From contig NC_041687.1 of NCBI RefSeq assembly GCF_900005765.1, positions 868,001 to 932,000 on the forward strand: a stretch of 64,000 nt of DNA, written 5' to 3'. Shown in pieces: positions 25,788 through 36,980 of the stretch. The stretch comes from Plasmodium relictum. Its lineage: Eukaryota > Apicomplexa > Aconoidasida > Haemosporida > Plasmodiidae. The position numbers and the translations under genes were made by a program. The stretch's first letter is position 1. Every line of letters starts with the position of its first letter. The notes under the pieces are model-generated. The model was not told the origin of the DNA and made no database searches. It saw nothing but the letters and a program-made list of their open reading frames with translations.

Positions 25788-28053
25788 TTATGCACCAGTA
25801 AATAAAATTTCCATCAAATATTTTAAGACATATTCTATACCTATAAATAATCATGAAAAAAATGCAAATAAATAAAATTAATTTCAATTTTATTTAAAAG
25901 TTAAATATGAATTACCTTCATGGTGTATGTCATTTATAGCTCTATAAAAAAAAAAAATATATACATATTTGTAAATAAAATAAAGAATAAATGGGTAGAT
26001 AAATAAATATATAAATAAATACATATATATATATATATATTAGAAAAATGTTAGAAAAATAATAATATATAAAATTTCTTTTGTATATTTTACATTAATA
26101 TTTTTTCTTTTTGATTCTTTTCATATTCCTTATAACAGTGCTTAATATTATATTTTTCGTATATGTTCTCAATAATTTTTACACATGCTACATTATTTTT
26201 CCCGTAATTCTTAATTATTTTAACTTTATCTGCTTCTGTGCATAATTCAAATACCTACAAGGCACAATATTACATTTAAAAAATGTACATATATATAAAA
26301 CAACAATTATCTAATATATCTTTTATTATTTAAATACTTTTATTAAAGGCCATGTTAATTTATTATTTTGTATATCTGATCCAACTTTTCCTGTTTTACT
26401 GGTATCACCGAAAGCATCTAGATAGTCATCATGAACCTAAGTTGTAAAAAAAAGGAAAAATTTATTTAATTAAAAAATAAGGAATTTAAAAAGATATAAA
26501 AAAAAAAAATGAAGAGCATTTAAAAAAGTATATACTTGAAAATATTCTCCCATTAAAATAGAAATATCTTCAATCTTTTTGTATATTAAATTATCAATTG
26601 ATATTCCTGCTAATTGCATACCTAAGAAAAATATATTTGGCAAAAATATAAAAAGTAAAAATTGTTATAATATGGAAAAAAAGTAAATGTAATAAAAATG
26701 ATAACTCATTTTGAAAATTTTAAAAAAAACGATATAGCAAGGTAATGGCAGAAAAAAATAAATATAAGTACATATATATATGTTTGTATATAATTGATAT
26801 AGACTAAGAGTTAACCACAAACAATAGGTAAGAAAAAGGAATAATATGCGGTTTTATGAATAACTATATTTTGATAAACTTTAAAATTAATCATATTAAC
26901 ATTAATTTTTGAGTGCTCTGGTATGTCAATATCATTAATATCAATGTCTTTATTTTTGTCAGAATACTTTTCAGAAAATATATTAGTATCTAAATGCTGA
27001 CCAATTATTGTCTTTAAAGTGGCATCTCTAAAAGAATTAATAATATCTACATAGCAACTTTCATTTCGTATATATATTTCGATTAATCTAACATAAAAAT
27101 AAAAGTAAATAAAAAAAAAAATTAGAAAAGGAATAATTTATTTTACTATATTTTTTTTTATTTTTTTCTAAATAACTTGTAAATAGCATTGTATAAAAAT
27201 AGCACATCATTTACAGCATTTTTTGTTTCTACATCTTTTAGTAAATACCTTCAGAAATAAAAAAAAAATAAATAACATAACAAAATTAAAAATATATATA
27301 TTTTTATTTGTTATATTATATTAATTCAAATTTATATATACCAGCAAAATTTATTTCTTCTAGTTTCTCCTTTATCCATTATATCATCAGCTACTAAAAA
27401 CGATGCTTGCAGAATTTCTATGCACCACGCTAAAAAAGAAATAATATATATTTTTTTATTAATATAGTGTTTCTGATTTGATCCATAATATTTTATTATA
27501 TCCTTTTTAAAATAACAACCTAAACAAGCTGCTTTCTCCCATTCAGAACTGTTAATATCTCTATTTTTTACATATTCATAAATTAATATTACTAAGATAC
27601 CTCTATTATTTTTTCCACCTGTTAAAACAAAAAAAAAAAAAAAAAATTTTCTAATAATTTTCCTATTACTTCATTTTATATTGTCTTTTAAATCATTACG
27701 CATTTATGATATTTTATGTTTAAATATATTTTATCTATCACATTTTTTTTTTTTTTAAACAAATATAATATTTCTAATATTTTAATTCTTTATTATACCC
27801 AAGCAATTATAATCAAATAGAACCTTATAATATTTTGAAATAATATATTTTACATCATCCTCTAATGTATAATCATTAATATAGCTCAAAACGGCATCTC
27901 TATATTTGTTATACATCTATATAAAAAAAAAAAAAATAATAATAAAATTAATATTGTATAACCGTATTCATATTTCTAGTATATTACGTTATTACTTACA
28001 CTTCTAAAAAAAGCTAACCCACTGTCCGAATCCTCATTTTTTGAATCCTCCAT
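25788..28053 (-). CDS. GGPPS: Farnesyl/geranylgeranyl diphosphate synthase
   Basis: Eleven exons run, in transcript order: 28000-28053, 27799-27916, 27520-27619, 27342-27429, 27177-27248, 26816-27087, 26536-26621, 26338-26436, 26094-26254, 25916-25941 and 25788-25840. The product is about 375 aa. The enzyme condenses IPP with allylic diphosphates to make FPP and GGPP for protein prenylation, dolichol and ubiquinone chains, downstream of the apicoplast MEP pathway. Two Asp-rich Mg-binding motifs are visible: Asp-Asp-Ile-Met-Asp (exon 4, followed by Arg-Arg) and Asp-Asp-Tyr-Leu-Asp (exon 8). Also seen are the Gly-Gln-His-Leu-Asp motif (exon 6) and the Lys-Thr-Gly-Lys loop after the second motif. 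Exon 3 contains one base too many: the Gly-Gly-Lys-Asn-Asn-Arg-Gly motif and the following Ile-Leu-Val-Ile-Leu lie in different frames at the GGG (CCC at 27600-27602). All other junctions are in phase. Confidence 0.93.
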
Positions 28054-28810
28054 TTTTTTTTTTTTTCTTTAAATTAGTAAATTTAGAGTATTTTTATTAA
28101 TATATTTTGTATGTTTATAAAAGAGAAAAAAATATTTTAAATAGCATTATGTTCATTATTTATTATACACAGATAAAGAAAATATATATGTTTTTTTTTA
28201 TTAAACTCCAAAAAAAAAAAAAATTATTTGTGTATATTTTTAAACACTTTGAAATAAAATAAAAATACTTTTATAAATATTTATTTTAGGTAATATGTGC
28301 ATGCTCTGCAGAATTTTTATATTTTAGAACAGAAATAGCGTAATTTATATACTAAAAATTATTGTATATATTTTTGAAAAGAGTATTAAGCATTATTTTC
28401 AAAATTTCGTTGAAAAAAAAAAAAAAAAAACGGAGTTTTTGTAAAGAATAAAAAAAAAAAGTTGATATTACGTAAATTTTTATTTTTTGTAATGTAAAAA
28501 ATGTTGATCTATATATAAAAAATATATATAATATCACAGAATCATTTAAATTAAAAAAAAGAGGAAAAATATGAGTGAAGATAGGTATATTTAGCAAATT
28601 TAGATATTTAATTTATATTAATATATAAGAAAAAATGTGAAGAAATAAAAAAGTTTACAATAAAGAGTATTTGTAGAAGAATAATATATATTTATATATA
28701 TGTATGAATATATATACATTAGCAATGAGTATATAGATATAAAAAAATAAAAACATAATTTTATATAATGTAAAAATATAGGTGTACAAATTATTAAAGC
28801 ATATATATAC

Positions 28811-28873
<63 letters not shown>

Positions 28874-28972
28874 AAATAAAAATATGCAAGATACATATAT
28901 AACTTAATAGGCCAAAGGAGGGAAAAAAAAAATTAATGTATTTTATTTTGAAAATTCCTTATTTTTTAAAAT
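28054..28972. other. Divergent promoter region, GGPPS / HCF101
   Basis: Start codons of the prenyl synthase (-) and HCF101 (+) lie 919 bases apart, so the stretch must hold both promoters. It contains a long (AT)n tract and several poly-A runs. The frames read on either strand (28352-28896) are Phe/Ile/Tyr-only translations of simple sequence. Confidence 0.55.
28817..28871. repeat. (AT)n microsatellite, about 27 units
   Basis: This is an uninterrupted AT dinucleotide run, preceded by interrupted AT/AC units from 28801. It lies about 100 bases upstream of the HCF101 ATG and is likely length-polymorphic. Confidence 0.95.
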
Positions 28973-30826
28973 ATGGACAGTGATATAATTGATGAAGAAT
29001 TTATATATGGAAAAAATATAGAAAAAATAAGAAAAAAAAAAGAACTAATTTTAGATTGTTTAAAATATGTAGTTGACCCAGACTTAAAAAAAAATATAGT
29101 AGAGTTAAATTTTATTCGTAATTTAAAAATTCATGAAAATGAGAAAAGCAAATATATAGTAGAGTTCGATTTAAATTTAACAACCCCTGCTTGTCCAGTC
29201 AAAGAAGATTTGATCTCAGAATGCAAAAAACAACTGAGTTCATATGAATGGATAGAGAAAATAAACATTAATACAACATTTATAAATTTTTATGACAAAA
29301 AAAAAAATAATAATAAAATTGAGAATATTATATTAATATACAGTTGCAAAGGAGGAGTAGGAAAATCTTTTTTTTCAGTTAATTTTTCTTTCTACTTAAA
29401 AAAAAAGGGAGCATCAGTTGGACTTTTAGATGCTGATATTAATGGTCCAAGTTTACCTACTTTATTACCATTCGATCATACGTACGCTAAATTTAAAAGA
29501 ATTAGAAAAAAAAAAACAAAAAATAAAATTTTTTATGAGAAAGAGAAAAGAAACGAGAAAACTGGTTCTGATATTATTAAAAAAGAGAGCTTAGAAGATA
29601 TGCATTTATTTGGTACAAATTTAAATAATGAGAAAAGTTTAGAACAAGGAGAATTAAGAAAACATATGAAGGAAAAGAGAAATAATAATGAAACAAATAA
29701 ATACATACATAATGAAAGCAAAATAAAGAATAGTATAAATGATTATATATGTCATCTTGATAATACTATAAATAATAATATATATAGTAATGATTGTGAT
29801 TCGTATGATAAAGAAAACAAAGAAAGTTCTGATGGAAAAAATGATGATGAAGACAATTCATCTATGATTGAACCGCTAGTGTATAATGATGTTAAATTAA
29901 TGTCATATGCTTATATAAAAAATAAACACAATTTAGGATTTGCTTCTTTTAGAGGGCCTATATTAAATGAATTAATAAAAGAATTTTTAAATAATGTAAA
30001 CTGGGGAATCTTAGATTATTTAATCATTGATATGCCACCAGGAACAAATGATATACATTTAAATTTATTAGAATCAGAAAATATTGATGGCATAATTATG
30101 ATAAGTACTCCAAATGATTTATCGGTTAATGATGTAGAAAAAGGAATAAACATGTGTAATTACTTTAATATTCCTATTATAAGTCTAATTATAAATATGA
30201 ATTATTTTGTATGTGATAATTGTGATAAGAAACATTATATTTTTAATAATAGTAATATTGAGTCTCTAAAAAAGAAAGTTAATAATGTATATGAAATCCC
30301 TTTTCATTCCTTATTATCAAAAAATGTTTATTATAATAATGATGATAATCAAAAAAAGTTCCCATTTATTTTAGCCTATGAAAATCATTTTTTAATTGAT
30401 GAACTAGAATATATTTTTCAAAATATTATAAGAGAAATTTCTATTTTAAAATATAATCATACCTTAAATTTGCCTTCTCTGCAAATTTATAATAAAAATT
30501 ACATTCAATTAAGTTTTGATACTATGGAGAATAAGTATGTTTTTTCAGAAGATGTGTTAATTTGCCATATAAAAACAATACGATTAAAATGTAAATGTGA
30601 TATATGTAAATTAAAAAAAAAGAATGGCAAAAAGGTTTTATTAGATTATAATTTATACGTAAAAGAAATAATAAAGTTAGGTATTTATAATGTTAAAATT
30701 ATATGGTCTGATCAACATGTGTCTATTTATTCATACGCTTATTTAAAACATATATTTCAAAAAAAAAGATTGAGCAATAGTAGTGTATATTGTCAATCTA
30801 ACAACAATATAAATTATGAATGGTAA
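28973..30826 (+). CDS. HCF101: HCF101-type Fe-S cluster carrier ATPase (Mrp/NBP35 family)
   Basis: This is a single exon of 617 aa. Domain order is DUF59/MIP18-like (about 1-105), ParA/Mrp P-loop ATPase (about 117-480) and DUF971 (about 500-610), the HCF101 order. The Walker A motif is Cys-Lys-Gly-Gly-Val-Gly-Lys-Ser (residues 125-132), followed by Leu-Asp-Ala-Asp-x-x-Gly-Pro-Ser. The Fe-S ligand pair is Cys-Asp-Asn-Cys (414, 417). A Lys/Asn-rich insertion of roughly 140 residues (about 165-305) splits the ATPase after Leu-Pro-Thr-Leu-Leu-Pro. The C-terminal domain has its own Cys-Lys-Cys-Asp-Ile-Cys cluster. The N-terminus starts directly with acidic residues, with no signal or transit peptide visible. 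In plants HCF101 serves plastid photosystem I; here the lack of a leader favours a cytosolic Fe-S targeting role (inference). It shares a promoter region with GGPPS. Confidence 0.92.
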   Translation: MDSDIIDEEFIYGKNIEKIRKKKELILDCLKYVVDPDLKKNIVELNFIRNLKIHENEKSKYIVEFDLNLTTPACPVKEDLISECKKQLSSYEWIEKININTTFINFYDKKKNNNKIENIILIYSCKGGVGKSFFSVNFSFYLKKKGASVGLLDADINGPSLPTLLPFDHTYAKFKRIRKKKTKNKIFYEKEKRNEKTGSDIIKKESLEDMHLFGTNLNNEKSLEQGELRKHMKEKRNNNETNKYIHNESKIKNSINDYICHLDNTINNNIYSNDCDSYDKENKESSDGKNDDEDNSSMIEPLVYNDVKLMSYAYIKNKHNLGFASFRGPILNELIKEFLNNVNWGILDYLIIDMPPGTNDIHLNLLESENIDGIIMISTPNDLSVNDVEKGINMCNYFNIPIISLIINMNYFVCDNCDKKHYIFNNSNIESLKKKVNNVYEIPFHSLLSKNVYYNNDDNQKKFPFILAYENHFLIDELEYIFQNIIREISILKYNHTLNLPSLQIYNKNYIQLSFDTMENKYVFSEDVLICHIKTIRLKCKCDICKLKKKNGKKVLLDYNLYVKEIIKLGIYNVKIIWSDQHVSIYSYAYLKHIFQKKRLSNSSVYCQSNNNINYEW

Positions 30827-30872
30827 CAAATACATTGAATTTATATATATATATAAATTCAATGTATTTGTT
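30825..30872. repeat. Perfect 48-bp palindrome at the HCF101 stop codon
   Basis: Bases 30825-30848 are exactly the reverse complement of 30849-30872; the central part is AT alternation, and three G-C pairs (27/70, 33/64, 37/60 by last digits) sit in the arms. It overlaps the TAA stop (30824-30826). As RNA it would form a long hairpin in the 3' UTR; as DNA, a cruciform. Confidence 0.9.
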
Positions 30873-31703
30873 TATGTATTTATTTTATTACATTTGTTTT
30901 GTTTACTTTTTATAAACATGTTTCTTTATAAAAAAAATATGTTATTTATTTTAGTTATATATATATATATATATAATACTTTTTTTTTTTAAATATTTTT
31001 TCTTCATTGTCTATAATTTTTTTTATGTTTTTCATAAAGCAATTTCCCCTATTGGCTTTTATATATATATATATAATAATTTTTTTTAATTGAAAATTTT
31101 TCAAGAAAAAGATTCAATATTTTAAAGAAAAGTATATATACAAAAAATATTTAAAATATGTTTCTTCGTTTAAAAAGTTTGTGAAAAGAAATAAAATCAT
31201 ATATTTTTATTATTTTTTTTTTTGCCTCTACTAAAAAGAATAATAAAAAAATTTAGAAAAAAAAAAATGATAAAATTATATTTTACTTTTATGTGAATAT
31301 AATAATTATGTATTCAATATCTATGAATTTTTTTTTTTAATGTGCAAATTTTAAGATAAAAATATTGTTATTCTATGTAAATAAAACTTTTTAATATATA
31401 ATATGAAGAATATATATATACTTTAACATGTTATGAAATCAGAGTATAAAAGTAATGCAATATAATAAAATACAAAAAATAATCAAGTATAAAAAAGGTG
31501 AAAAATCAAGTAACAATTATGTGTACAAAAGGATTTTTATAAAACAAATAGTGTAAATATATTTGATTTGTATTTGTTCTATTTACCCTTATTTAATTTC
31601 TCTTTTTTTTTTTTTTGTGTGCATTTATGTAATATATATATATATATATGGTCTTTTAATAATTATTATTAGAATATTACTTAAATGTTAATTTTTTATT
31701 TCA
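30827..31703. other. Convergent intergenic region
   Basis: This is 3' flank of HCF101 (+) and NOT2 (-). It starts with the palindrome, then AT-rich spacer with short (AT)n tracts near 30957, 31060 and 31633. No frame is supported. Confidence 0.5.
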
Positions 31704-33073
31704 CTATAAAGTGCTAGAAATATTATTACTTATTTTATTATTGTTTGCATTTGATTCAACATTTTTGCTATTATTTGATTGATTAATGTTATAGTAAGAT
31801 TGTAATTTAATTATATGTTCAATGCATTTAGTAACATCTTCTACATTCATTATATCTTCTATATTCAAAAAATCATCATATGTTTTCTTCGTCCATGTAA
31901 TTGGGTCAAAATATACCCATGAAGAGCATTTTTCTAAATTTGTATAATTAGAAGAATTATTTGGAGTGAACCATTTTTTATAAATAATATGATATAACCA
32001 TTTTCTTATATAAAGTTCTGAGGCTGCGTAAGCCTGTAGGACATCTCTTGGCAAATTATAAAAAATGTAAAATAATGTTTCTGTTTGCAATTTTAATAAT
32101 AACGATAGGCGAATTTGAAATTGAGTATTTAAATATGAACTTGGTTTTGTGAAATAATCATCTTTATTAGTGGGGTCATCAGATAAAGGAGATGAGAAAG
32201 ATGAAAAAAGAAAATCAGGAGAATTCAAATTTAATCCTAAAGTTGTTAAATCCGTTCCTAAAGCTAATATATTTAAATGAGGATCAGTCATTTTAATAAC
32301 CTTTAATATTCCTAATAATCCATAATTATTTCTGTTATATCTTTTTGATCTTTCTGTTGTTTCATATAATATTTCTTCTAGTGTTAAATTTTCTTCATTT
32401 TTTCTATCATCTACTTCTTTATTATTATTTATTTTATCCTTTTCATTTACTTCTTCTTTATCACATTCTTCCTTTTTACTATTTACCTCTTTCTTATTAA
32501 TTATCTCTTTATTTATCTGTTCTTTAAGTATAGGTAATTCTCCATTTTCTACCTCTTTATGAACCGTTTCTTCATTGTTAATTCTTTCATTATTTATTTC
32601 TTTTTCGTCCATTTTCTTTTTAATTATCTCTTCCTTTTCATTTTTTCTTTTATTTATTTCTTCTTTTGTATTTTTTTTATTACAAAATTCTTCTTTATTA
32701 GTTTCTTTTTCTTTCGCTTTCTTCTTATGCATACCTTCTTTATTCAATTCTTTATCTATATTCTTTTTTTTATTTGCTTCTCTTTTTTTAAAAATTTTAT
32801 TATTTACGTCATTTATCTTTTCATCTATTTTCAAAATATCAGAATTTTTTGTAATATTTTCTTGTAGTATATTGTTTGCTTCTTTAATATGTTTTACACT
32901 ATTTATTAAGTTATTTTCTTTATCTTTATTTTTCTTACTTTCTACAATGACCTCTAATTTATTATTTGTTTTGTTATTATCATCATCATCATTATTGTTA
33001 CTATTATTATTATTACCATTGCTATTATTATTATTATTGCTATTATCATTACTATTATTATTATTACTATTGC

Positions 33074-33158
<85 letters not shown>

Positions 33159-34346
33159 TCTATTATCATTACCATTATTATTATTGTTGTTGCTACTATT
33201 ATTGTTATTATTACTATTACTATTATTATGGTTATTGTTATCATTATTAATATTATTATTATCATTATTCATCTTATCATGATTTAAGGTTTTTACTATT
33301 GTACATTTATTATTTTCTGAACATTTTTTTTCATTTGTATAATTTAAATCATTATTATTTGTGTTTATTAAATTTAACTTAGCTTTAGTAATAGTATCAT
33401 TTGTTTTTATATATTTTTTATTCTTCTTGTTTTTTGAGTTATCTGTATTAGTTTCATTATTAAGAATGACTTCTTCATCTTTTGTATCATTTTTAGCTTT
33501 ATTATTATTATTACTTTTATTATTATCAAATTTTATATTTTTCTTCGATTCTATTTTACCATTTTTACTATCATCATTATCTATAATTTTTCCAGTTTCT
33601 AAGTTTTCCTTGTTATTTATATTACTTGAATTATCATAATTTAAAATTCCTTTACTTGTATTATTGTTACATTCATTATTATCAGAATACGAAATGCTGT
33701 TACTATCACAACCTTTTATAATAATATTATCTCTATTTTTATTTTCCTTATTATTATTTTCTTTGTCCTTATTTTCCATATTATCTTCTTTATCTTTATC
33801 TTCTGTTAGGCACTTCTTACTTTTACAACTTATATTGTTATCTTTGTCACCTTCATTACTACTTTCCGAATTACTACTATCTTTAACTTTGAATTCTCTA
33901 ATTTTATCTTCTTTTGTGTTTATTTCTTCTTTTTTAATTTTATTTTTTTCACTTTTCTTCTTTTCTTTATATGATTTCTTATCCTGTAATTCATTCGATA
34001 TATTATCTTGCAAGTCTGATGCTATAGCATTATTCTTTCCTAAATTTTCATTAAGGGATTCTAAACATTCCACTTTATCATAATTCATGTCGAAAATGGA
34101 ATTATTATTTAAACAGTTTTCTACTTTATTTTCATAATTTAATTCATCATTTTCAATATTATTTCTTTTACTATTATTTTCATTTAATATATCTGAGAAT
34201 TGTTCATTAGTTTCACTGTTTATATTATCAATATCGTTATCTTCACTTTTGCTGTTTCCCACTAAGTTTTTTTTTTTTTTTCTGTTTGTCAATTTTAAGG
34301 AATTTTTACTTTTTTCTCTCTTTTTTTCTTTATTCCCCCTACCCAT
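31704..34346 (-). CDS. NOT2: CCR4-NOT complex subunit NOT2
   Basis: This is a single exon of 880 aa. Residues 1 to about 670 are low complexity: a basic N-terminus, Asn/Asp/Lys-rich blocks, one pure Asn run of about 28 (DNA 33074-33158), then charged Lys/Glu/Asn repeats. The conserved part is the NOT2/3/5 box at about 676-850. It carries the hallmark Asp-Leu-Thr-Thr-Leu-Gly-Leu-Asn-Leu-Asn-Ser-Pro, a Tyr-Leu-Asn-Thr-Gln-Phe-Gln-Ile-Arg strand and helix, and Phe-Tyr-Asn-Leu-Pro-Arg-Asp-Val-Leu-Gln. It continues with Ala-Ala-Ser-Glu-Leu-Tyr, a Trp-Leu-Tyr-His segment and Trp-Val-Tyr-Phe-Asp-Pro. NOT2 pairs with a NOT3/5 subunit and helps dock CCR4/CAF1 deadenylases on NOT1 for mRNA turnover. 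The 5' end faces GPI8 across 2.6 kb. Confidence 0.9.
33074..33158. repeat. (ATT)n coding microsatellite, about 28 units
   Basis: A pure trinucleotide run on the + strand, read as Asn (AAT) codons of NOT2 on the - strand. Flanking Ser/Asn/Gly/Asp codons show a decayed border of the same repeat. Confidence 0.95.
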
Positions 34347-35547
34347 AATTCTTATTTTTTATACATATAACTTATATAAAATCCTCTTCAAAAATATGAA
34401 ATAAAAAAAAAAGTTTTATTTGGTGTGTTCAAAGTTCAATATGTTAAACTTTTGTTATTAATAATATATTTCCTTTTTTTACTTATTTATTCAAATTAAT
34501 TTTTTTAACTTATTCAAATAGTTTGAATTGTTTAATCTTAAGTTCCCTTTTTTATCTTTTATCATTTATTTTATTATTATTTTATTTTATTTTTATTTTT
34601 TTTTTTTTTTGTACTTTATTTTCTATTTTCAGTTACGTTCTTATTTCATTTAATTTGTTTGCTTATTTTATATGTATTACATAATTGCACATAAAAATGG
34701 AGCTACAAATTCTTACAATTTTTTTTCTTCTTTGAAATATTTTTATATTAGAAATAACAAATTAAAAAAAAATAAAAAAATGTAAACACAATATAAAAAT
34801 TTCTATGTTAAAAAAAAATAAAATAAAATAAAAGATGCTGTAAAAAATCTTCTAGCTCCACACATATATGTAAATGTTTCTATGGTTTAAAAAAATAAAT
34901 GTTATAAATTAATAGTATTGTATTATAACCTTTCTCTATTAAATTTAATTACACTGTTTTACAAAACAATTACAAAATATAATAAATAAAGGGAATAAAA
35001 AATAATATAAAAATAAATTAAAAGCACTTTTTAAAAATTTGAAACTATTTTAAAAATGAAGTAAAATTATTATAAAAAGTTATGTATACATATGTATATA
35101 TATATTTACAATTGAAGATACACAAAATATTTTGAGCATAAAAGAGAAAATTTTTAAATTTACATGTAATTTGTATTAATATCTTTGTATATAGAAATAA
35201 TAGTTTGTGTAAAATGATAAAGGATACCACTATATAATTTTTCCTTTAGCATTGACAGAAAAAAAAAAAGCTCATAAATATAAATTATGCAATTAGGAAT
35301 ATTAACTAAAAGCGATAATAAAATCATATGAATGCACACACTTTTTCTATATTTTTGTGATCATGTACTATCAATTATTCAACTTAATTTTATTGATTAG
35401 ATTTATCCTTTTATTATAAAGATATAAGCAATAAAATAGTCTTTTATATTTATAATAGTAGTAATTTTTAAAAAATTTATACAATTAAATTTTATTAGTA
35501 TCTATATACTAGCATGATAAAGACTTCGTGGGCTTTCAGCTTTTAAA

Positions 35548-35583
<36 letters not shown>

Positions 35584-36980
35584 AAAAATAATTATATTTC
35601 GAATATCAGCAGTACTTTTTTTTATTAAAATATGTTAGAAAAAAATAAAAGATTCTTAATATATTTTTTTTTAATAGGAATTCTATACATTGATTTTACT
35701 TATATATATATATGGAAGTTTACATGCTCATTAATTACATATTTAAATAAAAATTATTAGGCTCAAAATTTAAGGAATCTAATTTTAAAAATTTTTTCTT
35801 TTTTTACATAAAATTCTAAGATGTAAAAGATGATTAAAAATGAAAATACTATAAGATAAAAATCCCAAACAATTTTATTTAATAAATATTCAAGAAAACA
35901 AAATTATAATTGCTTGATATTCTATTTTTTTTTTAAAGATTATTTTTCTCATTTATGTATATTTATATGTACTTAGTATATACTGCTCACTTTAAATTAT
36001 TTTAAATGTATATATTTAGAATTTATAAAAAATTTATTCAATAATTTTTTTTTAAAGTAAAATTACATTTTTACACACCTTAAATTTATATATGTATTTA
36101 ATATTTTATTTTCTTATCAAATTTAACTTTTTTTTTTTTAAATTTACTTTTTCAAAAATTAATTTTCGTATTAGCCCAGATGAATGTATATAGTTCAATT
36201 TGAAAATTTTAATTTTACTTTTATTATTTTTTTTTTATTTTTTTTTTTAATAATATATAACAATATAATTAAATTTAATTATGTTATTAAATGTTTTAAT
36301 AATATCGTATTATTTTACTGATGTATTTCAATGTCTTGTAAAAATGGAAACAAAATTCATTGGTTAAGTTATTAATTATGTTAATTACGAAAATCTATTC
36401 ACTGGTTTAAAATATTTTAAATATGTTTCTTTCATATAAAATACAAATTATTATGTTTTAAAAATTTTAACCTTGAAATTTTTTTTATCTGAAATTAAAA
36501 ATTTTTATTTATTATAACATTTATTTTTCATAGGGTATTTCTTGAATTTAAAAAAATTATATATATATATTTTTCATTTTCATTTTTATTCATAAATTTA
36601 TTCTTTCTTTTATCATAATAATACAAAAAATTAAATAAAATTGCATTTAACTTAATTTTCTTATGTGAGAATTTTGTTATTATTAATATGTAACTATAAA
36701 ATAAATTAAAAAAATAAAAAAAAAATGGAAACTATATATTTGAAAAAAGGAAAATAAAAAAAGAAAACGGCATGTATATTCACTAACACATTTATGTTTT
36801 AAAAAAAATTTAACACAATATACAGAAAAAAAATTTCTTTATATACTAAAAAAAAAAAAGTCTATATAAAATTTTTGTTAAGAAACACAAATACAATAAA
36901 AGAAAATATGTATACGTACATATAAATAAAAAAAAGAGGATAAAATACTAGCAGTAAAAGTTTTCAATTTTCATATATAA
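34347..36980. other. Long divergent intergenic region, NOT2 / GPI8
   Basis: 2.6 kb between two start codons. It has no convincing frame on either strand; the 61-codon frame at 35045-35230 lacks coding character. It contains (AT)n near 35549-35581 and many poly-T runs. It probably holds both promoters and long 5' UTRs. Confidence 0.5.
35549..35581. repeat. (TA)n microsatellite
   Basis: About 16 uninterrupted TA units between the divergent NOT2 and GPI8 genes. Confidence 0.9.

Noticed and set aside
28352-28896. Two - strand frames in the GGPPS/HCF101 promoter
   Set aside because: One is an (AT)n tract read as Tyr-Ile; the other is Phe-rich simple sequence with no coding composition.
32575-33282. 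235-codon Leu-rich + strand frame and other frames over the same region
   Set aside because: Antisense reading of the Asn/Ser/Lys repeats of NOT2; poly-Leu arises from the ATT array.
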